DNA of 64,000 bases from Ianthella basta (lineage: Eukaryota; Porifera; Demospongiae; Verongiida; Ianthellidae): assembly GCA_964019415.1 (NCBI GenBank), contig OZ025889.1, positions 1,721,001-1,785,000 of the forward strand, in the 5' to 3' direction. Each line of letters begins with the position of its first letter. Position 1 is the first letter of the stretch. The notes under the pieces are model-generated. The model did not search any database, was not told where the DNA came from, and saw nothing but the letters and a program-made list of their open reading frames with translations. The translations under genes were made by a program, and so were the position numbers. Shown here piece by piece: positions 1 to 11,239 of this stretch.

Positions 1-94
1 AAGATTTCAGAGAGAAGGCTATCTTCTTCTACAGTATAACTGTGGACCAGTTTCATCATAATCATGCGTGAACTAGTACAGGTATCTTGAGATC
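1..94 (-). CDS. Gene A exon 13, 5' end only
   Basis: Acceptor TAG at 95-97, then [20 protein letters not shown], aligning with the first residues of exon 13 in B and C. The exon continues beyond base 1. Confidence 0.85.
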
Positions 95-3000
95 CTACAA
101 TCAGGAAAGGGGAGGGGACACATGATGAATTACATAGTACACTCAACACACAGCACATGCAGATGGGATTAACGTGTACTCACTATTGAGTGACATGTAT
201 CCCCTGTCCACTGCAGTAAAGCGTAGAATCGATGACTCAGTAGTAGTAATGGTCAAAGTGGTTGCCTCAGGTAAGACTACTTGGATGTCTTGATTCAGGC
301 CTCTGCTGATCAGCTGCAAGTATATGAACAAGCAAACACATGAAACAAGTGTGTGGATCATGTACGTATGCAAGTATGCATATGGCCATTTGTCTGAATG
401 TTTCTACCAATACAGTGCCTATTCGAAGTCACAACAAAGAGTCAATTAAAACAATGTAAATGCTCTATAACTGCCTTCAGCTAACCTCTTCAACAGATTC
501 AGCAAGAATATCGAAATCTCCTTGCATAATCAGCTCGATGACATCGTCATTAACCTGCCAATGACCACTGAGAATGCCATTCAGGGAGATTAGCGGGGGA
601 TCAAGATGGACTGTAGTGTCAGTTTTGCCATTCCAAAGGTTGTTCCTGTACCTCTCAACAGCAGGAAGAGGTGTCCTCAAAGAGAGTGCCATACCTTCAA
701 AAGATGGCTGCCACCCATGGTCTCGCCACTCTTGAAAGAAGGGGTCATCCTCCAGCCGCAAACCATCTGGTAAGCTAATGTGAACAGGAGAGTTACTGCC
801 CTCACACATATCCACTGCTACACAGAACTGGCCATTAGCATTGTGCACCCGAGCAGTAGCTTGGGATATGTCAAGTTCAAGATCACCACGATAGGTGAGC
901 AGGGAGTGAATTCCTTGTCCCATTCTATTTTTAATGAAATGTGGACAAAACTGTTCATCTGCCAAATCATCTACAGTGACGAGGGATGTGTGGTAGCTGT
1001 CTTGGTAGTGCACACGTTCTGATGGGAGTGTAGTAACAGCCAACCAGTTTGGGATAAGAGGAGACAATTTATTGAAATATGTCTTTGCTAATCCTTCATT
1101 GGCCAGCATCTGTGATGTGTCTGCAGCAGACAGCCTATAGCAGTAGCAGGTCTTATTCCCTGAGTTGGAAGAGCTACACTGAGGTGTGGAGAAACTGCTT
1201 GCGGAAGGTAGTTCAATACACATTGAACATGTTGGGTTACTTGTAGCACCACGTTCAATGTGGTACGAATCAATGACAACTACAGTGTCAAGGGAGAGGG
1301 GCAAGTCCAGCCCATTGCCAGCAACAAAAGAGATGCCTGTTACTACTCTAGATGCATCATTTTCAGCATTACAAGTAGAAGTGATTTCTACAGCGTAGTC
1401 ATTCACAAGACACAAGTAGTTCAGCCAATTTCGATGCCTGCAGCAACTGGGCTCAAGGATCCCTACACTAATGTCACGATTGAAAGCATATTCAGGAAAT
1501 GAGCCCTCAGGCTGAACAATGACATTAATTTTTGCAGGTGTCTCATATTGGCGGTAATCTGGTCCCCTCAGTGCTACTGAGATGTACGTCACCACTTCAA
1601 TTTCCCCAGTGATAGTCACATTGTGTGATGTGGCATTACTGTCAAAGATAATTTGAGGTGGCTTAATCCTAATCCCCCAGCCAGTAGCCACAGTCAGGTC
1701 AGCTATAAGCTCTCTGTCAGGCTTGGCAGAGATTGTAATGCTGAAAGGATGGTGGAATTGTAGCACTGGAATATGCTGAGGGTAAATGTCTACAACACCA
1801 ACTTCACAGCGGTCTCCTTTGTAGCCTGTTCCATCACATACGCAGAAGAATGAGCCGTCATCTAGCTCAGTGCAAGTCCCACCATGGTGGCAAGGGTTGG
1901 GCTGGCAGGGTTGGATTTCTAAGGATAAATGATGGTTAACACTCTTTCATGTTTGTTAACACTGCAACTTGCTGGCTAAAGGTGCTATAACAAGTTACTC
2001 TTACCTTCACAAATAGGTCTGACTGTCCATAGAACAGTTTCGTGTTCAGGGCCTGCTTCACATGTTATCATATTCAAACTGGGGTTTGGGTAGTAATACC
2101 CTGAATTACACTGCAGCCTGCAGGTTGAGTTGAAAGCTGAGTTACATGGAGACACAACAAAAGTGTTGTCATTTCCTTGCAACTCTGGACAGTGGAGTAT
2201 ATTGCATGTGGTAAGTTGCCCAGTCCATGTGTTGTTTGGCTGACAGAACCTCTCGTCAGAGCCCAGTAGTTCATAGCCAGGGTCACAAGTGAAGCGGCAG
2301 ATCTCATCTGTGACTTGTTCACCAGTGCAGAACATACCACCATAGAGGGGGGCATAGAGGGTCGGACAGGGTTGGGCTGGAAATGCAATGGCCAGGGGTA
2401 GAAATGCATTCATGTGATTAACAGCTAACACCATATAATTGAATATCTAGCTATAATAGACTGGCTTAGTTTGTTAGTAGTTATATGCGTAAAATTACAA
2501 CTATCATAGCCCCACCCACACATTTCACATATATTGCACAATAGAAAAATTAATTAATTAAAAATTAATATAGCTTATAATGCAATATGGATATTATAAT
2601 TATAATGACAAGTCACTAATTATAATGACATTTCACTTATATTATTACATACTGCTGATGAAATGTTTGGGTTGGTAAGCACCACATATGTACATACATG
2701 CAAGGTGTCCATAATTGTATCTTTAGTACACAAATAGCCAGTATGCTGTACTATACTATGTGCAGCTTATGCAGAGGCTTCCATTGTCATGGTATAGCAT
2801 GCATACTGTATGACATCATGTGTTAATGTCACATCCATATATAGTGATGTTATCATACAGCACACCATGTACACTCACCCACACAAGTGAAGCCATCTTC
2901 TTGTAGTGTGTATCCTGGTCTACACGAGCAGTAGTGGCTCCCAATGGTATTGTGACACATGTGGTCACATCCGCCATTATTAGTGTCACATTCATTAACG

Positions 3001-6000
3001 TCTGATGCGGTGGGTAGGAAGAGGAATACAGTTGCATTATTTGTACTACCAGGTATCATTAACTCTCAACTGGAAACATGCATTTGAAGTGGACTCGTGG
3101 CTTCTATAATAATGACAATTAAAATGAGAAGTCCATGCAGTGGCAGTGACAGAGCAGTATATGTATACTGCAACCTCAAACTAATACAGCATATAAAATA
3201 TGTGGCCAGCTGATCTGAAATAAATGGCTTGCATCAGGGCTTGATTTACATATACAATTTGAAATTTAGATGCACAGTTATAAAGTAGAACTTTAACAGC
3301 TAGTGTACAGTGGAACCTCACTTATCCGGTTGTCGAAGTTCCGGGCGCCTCGGTCTACCGGGCAGGTGTTATAGCAAGCTGGCCATTTTATTACTACTAC
3401 GCTGACGTCACAATTGCCTCGTGCATAGCGTGAAGACGGCTAGCAGAAAGCGACACGTCATTACGCTCGACTAGAAGATTATTGATGACTTAAAGGAAGG
3501 AAAGTCCCAACCGTTGGCGACATATGGAAGGATTGAGGAAAAATCGATTTATTTTTATTTTATGTTTTATTTTAACCTTTTAAAGCTTTATGTACTTGTG
3601 ACCAGTGATTTTATATAGCCATGTACATAGTTCATGAATAAGTTCAGAGTTATGGGCAATTTTAAAGTTACGGGCACTCCTTGGTCCCACACTGCCCGGA
3701 TAACTGAGGTTCCACTGTATAATGAAACACCATTGATCGCAAGCCTATGGCTGGTGCAATGTTGGCTGTGTTTAGTGCATCAGATGTCACACTTCTGATG
3801 TCTGATTAGCTACATGTATAAGGAATGTGATAAGTCACCATTTGAGTCTGAGGCTGAATTATATGTACATGTGTGCTTCGTATTCATGCACTTTACAATG
3901 TCATAAATCCTGAGAATCATCTGTGCCAAAGCCATGGCACCTTACTTAGAATCAGAGACCACTGACAACCTTTGCTGTAGGACAATTAACCCTTTTACCA
4001 TATTTTAAAGAGGAGAGCACTTTCCTCAGTTGCACATCTTATTATAATAAAAGTAACACACAAAACTTTGTTATCTAATAGCTCCTTCAGTTTTGGACAA
4101 ATGATCAGAAATATGAAGAGACATAGTGAGAGTAACATGGCTGAGCTGAAATTTGGTTTAAAGTCGTTCCATCCGAGTTCTTGCCACTTTTACGGTCACC
4201 ACCATATCTAAGAGATAGGGGAAGGTCATGCTTCGTTGTTCGCAATCTCATCCTTCACTTGTCCACCAATATTCACCAAGCTTGGAAGAGTATGTCACGG
4301 CAATATGAGTGTGACCTAAGGTGGCTCGTGCCTTTGCCACTGGGCTTCTTTAGATGAAATGGATTAACATAAGTAAATTCTGTGTACATGGAGTTTTACA
4401 GAGTGAGTCTACGGAATGCTACCAATCAAATAGACAGTTTCCATTGGTTCAACACTCAAATTTCAAATGACATGCTGGAACTCTCCCAAAGGTGGGTATT
4501 CAGCTAGCATACTAAATAAATTTTGATTGGATAGTTAAGGAATTCAGGTGAAAATGGTTTCATTTTAAACTGTACCAAGCCAGCTACATCGTGGTTGCTT
4601 GAGAGCCTTGCAATATTACTAATTCTTTTACCCTCACTGTGATAAATTGGCCAGTGCCCTCTCATGATAAATATTGATCTGCTCACAAGTATATACTCAC
4701 CGTCACATGCATGTCCATCCCCATTGAGTGTATAGCCAGCATCACAGGAGCAGTTGTATCCTGGCACTGTGTTGGTGCAGTTTTGATGGCATCCACTGAT
4801 TCCTTCAGCACATTCATTAATGTCTACAAAGTGATGCCATCCAGCAAAATGGTAAGTAAGGAGGAAGGGTATCCATGATACACCAAGCCGGTATTTAATG
4901 TGAGCTAATATAGCTATAGACTGTTTGAGAGCTATATACGTAGAAAGGGTACTATGTTTAGATTACCTGTTTCACAGCTTCTCCCTGTCCATCCTGTGGA
5001 ACAATTGCATACCTCTGGTAGCACACACTCTCCTCCATTGAGACACACTTCACTGCAGATAGCTAGGGGACAGATGCACAAAAGAGCATCAGCGTAGCTC
5101 AATCCTATAAGTATAGCGAATACAAGTAAATAATTGCTATATACCATAAAATATTCATACCATGTTAAAAGAATTGTTTGGTCATGTCTTTCCTTAACCA
5201 ATAAGGCAGTGCCTAAGCCAAGCAAGCTTTCTGCCCAATAGCTTACTTCGCCACAGAGAAAGGGCTTTCAGAAGCCAAGAATGCTGACGTCTAAAGTACC
5301 CAAATAGCGAAACAAAAATACCCACGTACTGGTAGCCAGAGCAGTTCCCTCGCACCAGAAAATAACAGCAAACTTCTGCGCAAGTGCGCGTCGCACCTGG
5401 GAGACTCAAACTGAGGAGTGCGGAGAGTCTAAGAGACGGTTGGCGGCGAGGCACACTCACACTGCCAGAGCGGCCATGTTTGCGGTTCCGTCATTGCGTC
5501 GTCCAATCAAATGCCCGTTTTTAATGCCACGCACAAGCGGACGCACAGACTGAAAAAGATTAAATATATTAAGGATATAAACTCCATTCTAATACTATCG
5601 AGGACACCTGTACTTCAACATTAGGAATTACCATACTATTTACATTGTACTACATGGCATCATGTTTGCTGCATGCACACTTACGTAGGCACATTCTAAG
5701 GTCTACATGTAGCTGGTATCCAGGATCACACTGGCATATGTGGCTGCCAGGGGTGTTGGTGCAGTTATGGTCACAGCCTCCATTGTTATCAGCACACTCA
5801 TTAATGTCTGCAATTCAGGATCAAAGGAGCCACAACACAGTGATGCGTATAAGATTCCAGATAAGCACTAGCTGCATGGTCCAATTCTTACTCACCATCA
5901 CAAGTGAGTGCAGCATCATTCTGTATGAACCCTGGTCTGCACGTGCAGTGTCTTCCATCTGAGTCCAAGTCAGCATACTGTCTGCAGTCACAGCTGTAGG

Positions 6001-7664
6001 AGCCTGGGCTGTTGCTACAGTAGTCTGAACAGCCTCCCTTGTTTGTATGACACTCATCCACATCTGAAAGTGATGAGCACTTGAGCGATCACATGCACTG
6101 TGTGTTTTGTTACGTTAGATATACAATCAATTGTTATTTCACTGCAGTAGTCAGAACAGCCTCCATAGCCTGAGGCACATTCAGGCACATCTGAAAGAGG
6201 ACATTGAGACTTTGAAAGACTATTGCACACGCAGATGTGTGCTACTGCAACTAAATGAATAGCATGCTCAATATGCTTGCTACCGTATACGTTTTAACTT
6301 TCACGGGGCTAAACTTGCATGATTCATGACTTTTTGCTGTTTTTGCAGTTGCAAAGTCTCAGGCAGTATAGCTAAAGGCTTGTGTATAATAGTATAAGTT
6401 TTCATGCGATTATAACTTTTGCAGATGGTTGCAGATCTGCAGAAACTGCAAAGTTTAACCCCATGATAGTTAATGAGTAAACAGTACCAACAATGCATTG
6501 CGAAGCGGGGGTGCATTGAGGGGGATAGTCTTGCCCCCTTCGCTATAGTCCTGCCGACCTCTGCCCTTGCTATAGTCTTGCCCACCCTCCCCCCCTTTGG
6601 AACTTTAGCAAACTGTATGTCAACTTAGTAGTGCCTCCACATATTTCTTTCTTTGCCCCACCCTCCCACCTCATTTCTTTGAACCTCAGCTCGGCCCCCC
6701 TCTCCACATTGAAGATTTATTGCACGATGCAGGATACAAATCTATGGTTAATGCCTATAATCTCATTCATACATATATGTACACACACACACATGCACAA
6801 CGTCTCATCACAATGTATGGATGGAGGCAATAAAGGGTTCCTACAGTCCAGTCCAATGGCATATTACTGTATTTACGGTCTTTTTTGTGCTGATGAGGAA
6901 GCATTGCATGCACTACAGAAAGATATCAATGCTGCACAGGTATGTAGGCTATACATATGTACCATGCTACTGTCTGCATACACGCACAACTCACCTACAT
7001 TACAGTGTGGACCTTGCCAGCCACTGGGGCACTCACACACCTCAGGGTCAATGCATACCCCACCATTGTGACAGCCACCAGAGCAGTAAGCTAAGTAGAA
7101 TATATACATAGTAATGAAATTCAGCAATGCAGTAATTGAATGAGGCTCAAACACTAATGAGCTTCAGTATCTCCACTTTTGATACAGCTGTTCTATTATA
7201 TAGGTACCTACAGTACGCCATGATACAAAACATAGTCATTGCATGCAACACAGCATCAATTGATACTGCAACAGTCTGTAACACGTACGGTTTGCACAAT
7301 TGATCAAGGCTGTGATTGAGTAATAGCCTTGCCTTACTAACAATAAATTATTACTGACACTTATTAACAATTGACAATTTGTGTATGTGACACTCGACAT
7401 TCAACTGTGTGTATACTGCATGATGTTTGCTAAAACAGTTCTCCTTGTCTTGCAATTGTGTTATGGTTATATATTATATCATCTCCCTATCCATGTCTCT
7501 TAAGAAACTTGGAACTTTGCCACATAAAAGAGTAATAGCCTTGCACTCAGGCTGTCTGCAGATAATTAGTGCAATTACTGGAAAGAACCTGGGTACGAGC
7601 CTATGCTATGAGCAACTCGTAACACATTATACATGATGTACTACTAAACTGAGTACATGTGCAT

Positions 7665-7704
<40 letters not shown>

Positions 7705-7710
7705 GCGCGC

Positions 7711-7808
<98 letters not shown>

Positions 7809-9244
7809 ACATGGTAATTTGCATAAAGTAAATGTGTGTGTGTATGTATGATTACATATGTGTACTTATGCATGCATATAATTTTTGCATATGTGCACAT
7901 TGTGAGAGTGTGATTGGGCGTGTGTGTGAGGGAACTAATAATACATGTAAATAGTAGCACATGTATTCTCTTACGTTGACAGTTTCCATTGATTAACTGA
8001 AACCCAGAACAGCACTGTCGTTGGCAAACAAGTCTTCTCCTGTAGGCAGTCTGATGCCTAACCACTGGCACATAGCTAAAAAACAAGTAAAGAAAGTCAT
8101 AAGCATACAATCTTGCCAGGGTATGTGCTGGGAAGACAACAAAGGGGAGAACCAATTGCAAGGAAGAGATGGCCCAGTGATTGCAATGCCTATTACCTGA
8201 TTTACTCTACTTAGATCATTATGCTGCATACCAAGTGTAATCTGTTTAGCATTTATTGTAATAAATTTAATGATAGTTGTTGTCTCAACTCAGCCATTAC
8301 AGCTGAGTATGTAAAAAAGGAATTGAATGATACAATACTATGCTAAGCAGGTAATACTGATCTAGTGGGACAAGCATGAATGATGACATGCAGTGGATAT
8401 ACCAAGACACACCACTGTAGCTGAGTACAGCTGATTGTGGCAGCTATAGCAACAATGACATCATAGCTTTGAAACGAAGATGCTTCAAAGGGGGCGTAAG
8501 GGATGTTTCCCTTCAACTGCTACACATTTGTCAATGCTAAAGTCTGTCTTGTCAACACATAATTAGCATTTTGCCATTATATGGCAGTCTGTTACAAATG
8601 TGATAGAATGTTGCCAAAGCAGGAAATTAAGGCAATTCGTTGGCCAACACATAAGGATCTATAGCAGTTGAACGCTGTCCAATATCAGTGTCTGTGGGAT
8701 TCATACATTACCTGTGGATACTTCTCATTGCACTTGCTTCACTCTCAAAGGTATACATCTTCTCCACTAAAACAGCCCTGCATGCTTCCCCCTCACACAC
8801 ACAAATAGAGAGACTGAGGGAAACTGAACACAGTACTCACTATGTCACTGTTCTGCCACACCTGCCAAAACCAAAAAGGCCACAGCTGGTGTAAGTAGTC
8901 CTTGTTCTCGGTTCATACACTATGATTAGATTTTGATATGGTTCCGAAACATATCTTTCATCATTGCAAAACCTGCAATAAGAGTATAACTCATATTTAG
9001 AGTGAATAGAATGAAGTTAATACAACTATAATCATTGTATTGCCACATTCCATGCAGCTATAATACTGTATTTCAACAAGATGGTTGTAAAGCACACAGC
9101 CGATGTTTGATATTGCTCTTACCCAATGTGGGCCTCATTCTGAGGACAAAGATTTATTGAGCATGTTTGGCAGCCATGTCTTGCATCAGTCACTATCACT
9201 GCTGCCACCAGTAGCAGACAAGTTGTAACGGACAGTCCCCTCAT
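1..9244 (-). CDS. Gene A: EMI-EGF-sushi receptor, 5' thirteen exons, truncated by window edge
   Basis: Coding exons in transcript order: 9244-9123, 8972-8841, 8075-7975, 7090-6995, 6063-5896, 5807-5685, 5062-4967, 4823-4701, 3001-2879, 2376-2005, 1918-486, 313-184, 94-<1. Every internal junction has a GT donor and AG acceptor, and the frame stays open for about 1037 residues. Domains: signal peptide, EMI, six EGF, two sushi, a seventh EGF followed by an unassigned region, a linker, and the first residues of the giant exon 13. Family knowledge: an EMI followed by EGF modules is the head of MEGF10/Draper/PEAR1 engulfment receptors; the sushi and later regions are not part of that family. Ligand unknown. 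The Ig, GCC2, membrane and tail exons lie outside the window. The start is the first ATG of a typical signal peptide and matches gene C. A partial extra copy of exon 5 sits at 6141-6190. Confidence 0.88.
184..313 (-). CDS. Gene A exon 12: linker exon
   Basis: A 130-nt exon, phase 0 to phase 1, encoding [20 protein letters not shown], a Thr/Ser-rich strand and [13 protein letters not shown]. Same length in all copies. The flanking intron to exon 13 is only 89 nt here. Fold unknown. Confidence 0.87.
486..1918 (-). CDS. Gene A exon 11: EGF module plus unassigned domain
   Basis: Begins with an EGF ([33 protein letters not shown]) and continues into about 440 residues I cannot assign. Visible landmarks: [14 protein letters not shown], a beta-rich stretch to [19 protein letters not shown], a Cys cluster ending [52 protein letters not shown]. 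At 1433 nt it is 9 nt shorter than in B and C, an in-frame difference. Internally it is the most diverged of the three copies. Confidence 0.87.
2005..2376 (-). CDS. Gene A exon 10: two sushi (CCP) domains
   Basis: A 372-nt phase-1/1 exon, the same length in all three genes. Reads [13 protein letters not shown], then [42 protein letters not shown] for the first domain, and LHCPEL ... [16 protein letters not shown] ... VLWTVRPIC for the second. The C-x-G-Y and W-x-C pattern of complement control repeats is clear. A diverges from B and C at about a dozen residues. Confidence 0.9.
2879..7090 (-). CDS. Gene A exons 4-9: six EGF modules
   Basis: Six phase-1/phase-1 exons of 96, 168, 123, 96, 123 and 123 nt (6995-7090, 5896-6063, 5685-5807, 4967-5062, 4701-4823, 2879-3001). 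Exons 4 and 7 are short EGFs with C-x-C-x2-GW-x-G endings. Exons 5, 6, 8 and 9 start D-[VI]-[ND]-E-C and look like calcium-binding EGFs (for example [16 protein letters not shown]). Exon 5 is longer, with an extra [12 protein letters not shown] insert between cysteines. Phase symmetry makes each exon a shufflable module. Confidence 0.9.
3308..3717. mobile_element. Tigger/pogo-like (Tc1/mariner superfamily) non-autonomous element
   Basis: 410 bp flanked by TA (3306-3307 and 3718-3719). Terminal inverted repeats of about 22 bp start CAGTGGAACCTCA and differ at one position. Reading + from 3442, [10 protein letters not shown], a stop, then [20 protein letters not shown] resembles the N-terminal CENP-B/psq-type helix-turn-helix of Tigger transposases. 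A deletion derivative of an autonomous element, lying in gene A intron 9. Confidence 0.75.
5163..5577. repeat. Dispersed repeat R1, copy in gene A intron 6
   Basis: About 415 bp starting TGTTAAAAGAATTG and ending near GATTAAATATATTAAGG. Very similar to 24068-24482 in gene B and, more distantly, to 56190-56505 in gene C. GC- and CpG-rich compared with the flanking intron. No terminal inverted repeats or open reading frame that I can support. Confidence 0.7.
6141..6190 (-). pseudogene. Partial duplicate of EGF exon 5 in gene A
   Basis: A CAG acceptor at 6191-6193 is followed by [17 protein letters not shown], aligning with the start of the neighbouring exon 5 (DVDEC...GGCSDYCS). The similarity stops after about 50 nt, where it runs into sequence resembling the normal intron. 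No donor in the right position. Probably an exon relic from slipped duplication or recombination; an alternative short exon cannot be excluded. Confidence 0.6.
7667..7804. repeat. GT/CA microsatellite
   Basis: About 69 dinucleotide units of GT on the + strand with a short GC-rich interruption (GCGTGTGCGCGCGCG) near 7699-7713. Lies in gene A intron 3. Confidence 0.97.
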
Positions 9245-9261
9245 TGCTGAGCTGGCAGTTC
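7975..9261 (-). CDS. Gene A exons 1-3: signal peptide and EMI domain
   Basis: ATG at 9244-9242 opens a hydrophobic leader ([20 protein letters not shown]), then RHGCQTC. Exon 2 (8841-8972, 132 nt) and exon 3 (7975-8075, 101 nt) complete an EMI domain: [24 protein letters not shown], then [11 protein letters not shown] and [13 protein letters not shown]. The SC-F-C...TAYR...CC-GF...G-C pattern matches the EMI consensus of MEGF10-type proteins. Junction phases are 2, 2 and 1. A probable 5'UTR acceptor lies at 9262-9263, so transcription likely starts in an upstream non-coding exon. Confidence 0.87.
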
Positions 9262-10218
9262 CTACAAATGTATAACAAAATAATGTGCTGATCATATGTC
9301 AAAACAACAGAATTCAATGCATGCAAACAATCACTAACATGCAAGTATTCTACTTTATCTGCCTCCTTTACTGCTAAAGGCTTTAGTGCATGGCTAGCTA
9401 AAGATAGGGTATACATGTTACATTTTGTTTACCATAGCTAGAATTTTACAATTTTCAGTTGTTTAGCAGTTACCAGCTACCTTGATCCGTGAATGACAAG
9501 GAAAGCAACCCACACTATCTGTCACAACATTTAGACAGCTTTCCTTCCATTCACTGATAAAGGTAGCTGGTAGCTACTGGAACGTCTGAAATTTTTAAAC
9601 TTCTGGCTATAGCTATGTAAACAGAGTGCATCCATCTGTCTCCATTGCTTATTGCTAAATAAGGTGCAGTTACTGTATGCTACATGCAGCTTTATATACG
9701 AGGCCCTGATTCTATGTACAATGTCATGCAGCTATAGTTCCTAAATCTTTAGAATTTACATTTTTAAGTGCACCGTGAGCAAAAGCACCAAGGTGAGTTG
9801 CAAAATACTCAGTCTGGGAACTTTAAATTTGTGGGGGGTTCATTTTAACCATGGGGGCAAAAAGTGAGGGATAAATATGCTGTGAAACCAGCGTCATCCA
9901 TCATATGAACAGAGAGTAAGGAGAAGTGATTGAGCCATCATATATATATATAAATATATAGGGTGTCAAGTGTCTTTGGACTTTGCCCAAAGCACTGATT
10001 CACAGTCTAGCTAGAGCCAACCTCTTGCTTCTTGCTTGAGTTTAGATATTAATGGATCTGCTTTATTGGCAGCTAGCTTGCTAGTTGCATAACAAGACAT
10101 AGTACACTACATAGTGGCAAAACGTTGGTGTGAAAATTCATTTACAATACTGTAACTCTAATCCTAGAAATGCAGGGATGGCATAACAAGTACAGGCTGA
10201 AACAAGTAAAGGCTGTTG

Positions 10219-10320
10219 CACGGTGGAGCATTAACCATGGTCTCTACATGCAAGAATGTCACACTGTAGTCCCACACCCTTGAATGTATACGTAGGAACC
10301 ATGGTTAATGCTCCACCGTG
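10219..10320. repeat. Perfect 22-bp inverted repeat hairpin within R2
   Basis: CACGGTGGAGCATTAACCAT (10219 onward) is repeated in reverse complement ending at 10320, with a 58-bp loop. A diverged version lies at 50914-51016 and one arm at about 26903-26925. Confidence 0.85.
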
Positions 10321-10582
10321 TATTAGCTTTTACTAGTTTCTATACTAATTTAAAGCGAAATTTTTAATTTCATTTTTAAATAGTACAAACCTCCCTAAGA
10401 CAAACTGCCTATCCTTTGTCTTGACGAAAACGGCTCCTTCATACCGCTTTTGACGATTTACACTTGCTACCCAGCACCATAGATATTCTACACCAAAAAC
10501 TGGCGACCATTCTTGCGCAATAATTGTGACGTCAAAAAATGTCATTGGGTTTGCAACTGGAAACTTTTTACATTGCCAAGAT

Positions 10583-10994
10583 ATGGCTGAAAACGTTGTC
10601 AAGCACGGTGGAAGGTACTGCGTAGCCAGTGGGCCGAATAAAGTTAGCTGCAAGAACACCAGCTATACCCCTGGCATTTCAATGCGCCGCTTCCCAAAAG
10701 ATGTCCGTTTACGGAGACTGTGGGCTCACTTCGTCCGGCGTCATAGGGCCAACGGAACACTCTGCTCTCTGTTCCGCACATTTGGAGCCGACTTGCTTCC
10801 AGCACAAGCTATCTTTGGGAGATGAAGCAGCCGATAAAGCGCCTCGTACCCTTCTGAAGCAGGGATCCGTGCCGAACGTCGACACAGTAGCTCCACCGAC
10901 AGAAGATCAGCTATCTTATACGGATCGCGACCAGAGAGGAGAACGAAGACACACAAAGCATGTAAGACACAGTGGCAGCCTCTTCCACATGTAA
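10583..10994 (+). pseudogene. Frameshifted THAP zinc-finger domain
   Basis: From ATG 10583: MAENVVKHGG, RYCVASGPNKVSCKN, GISMRRFPKDVRLRRLW, FVRRHRA, then a frame change near 10744-10752 into PTEHSALCSAHLEPTCF and KAPRTLLKQGSVPNVDT. The C2CH order (C-x4-8-C ... C-x2-H), FPKD, W and the trailing LL/GSVP motif match THAP. The frame break means no intact product in this copy. Confidence 0.75.
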
Positions 10995-11239
10995 TAATGA
11001 CACTGTGATGTCTCGGCTCTTTCGTATATGTCCCGCAGGATTCCCGGAGAGAGCCCATCTGCGTCGAGTTCGTCTTCGTTATCCGTGGTATCTTCCCCGG
11101 CCAATGGTTCGTCTTGATAGGGTCTAACGAGCGACGAGTACTCGGCAAGATCTTCTTCAGACAACTCTCCGTCGGTTGTATATAACAGAGGAAGAGGAGG
11201 AAACAACGCTTTCTTCAGCCATAGAGCCCAGAATCCCAC
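10990..11239 (-). pseudogene. Acidic reading frame on the opposite strand of the THAP element
   Basis: ELSEEDLAEYSSLVRPYQDE, PLAGEDTTDNEDELDADGLS and GILRDIYERAETSQ. It resembles N-terminal acidic segments of transposon-derived proteins in basal animals that run into a Cys-rich motif, from memory and without a search. No matching downstream domain follows here. Confidence 0.35.

Noticed and set aside
7601-8161. 186-codon minus frame rich in Thr-His
   Set aside because: Made mostly of the GT/CA microsatellite reading through gene A exon 3 in the correct frame only at its start.
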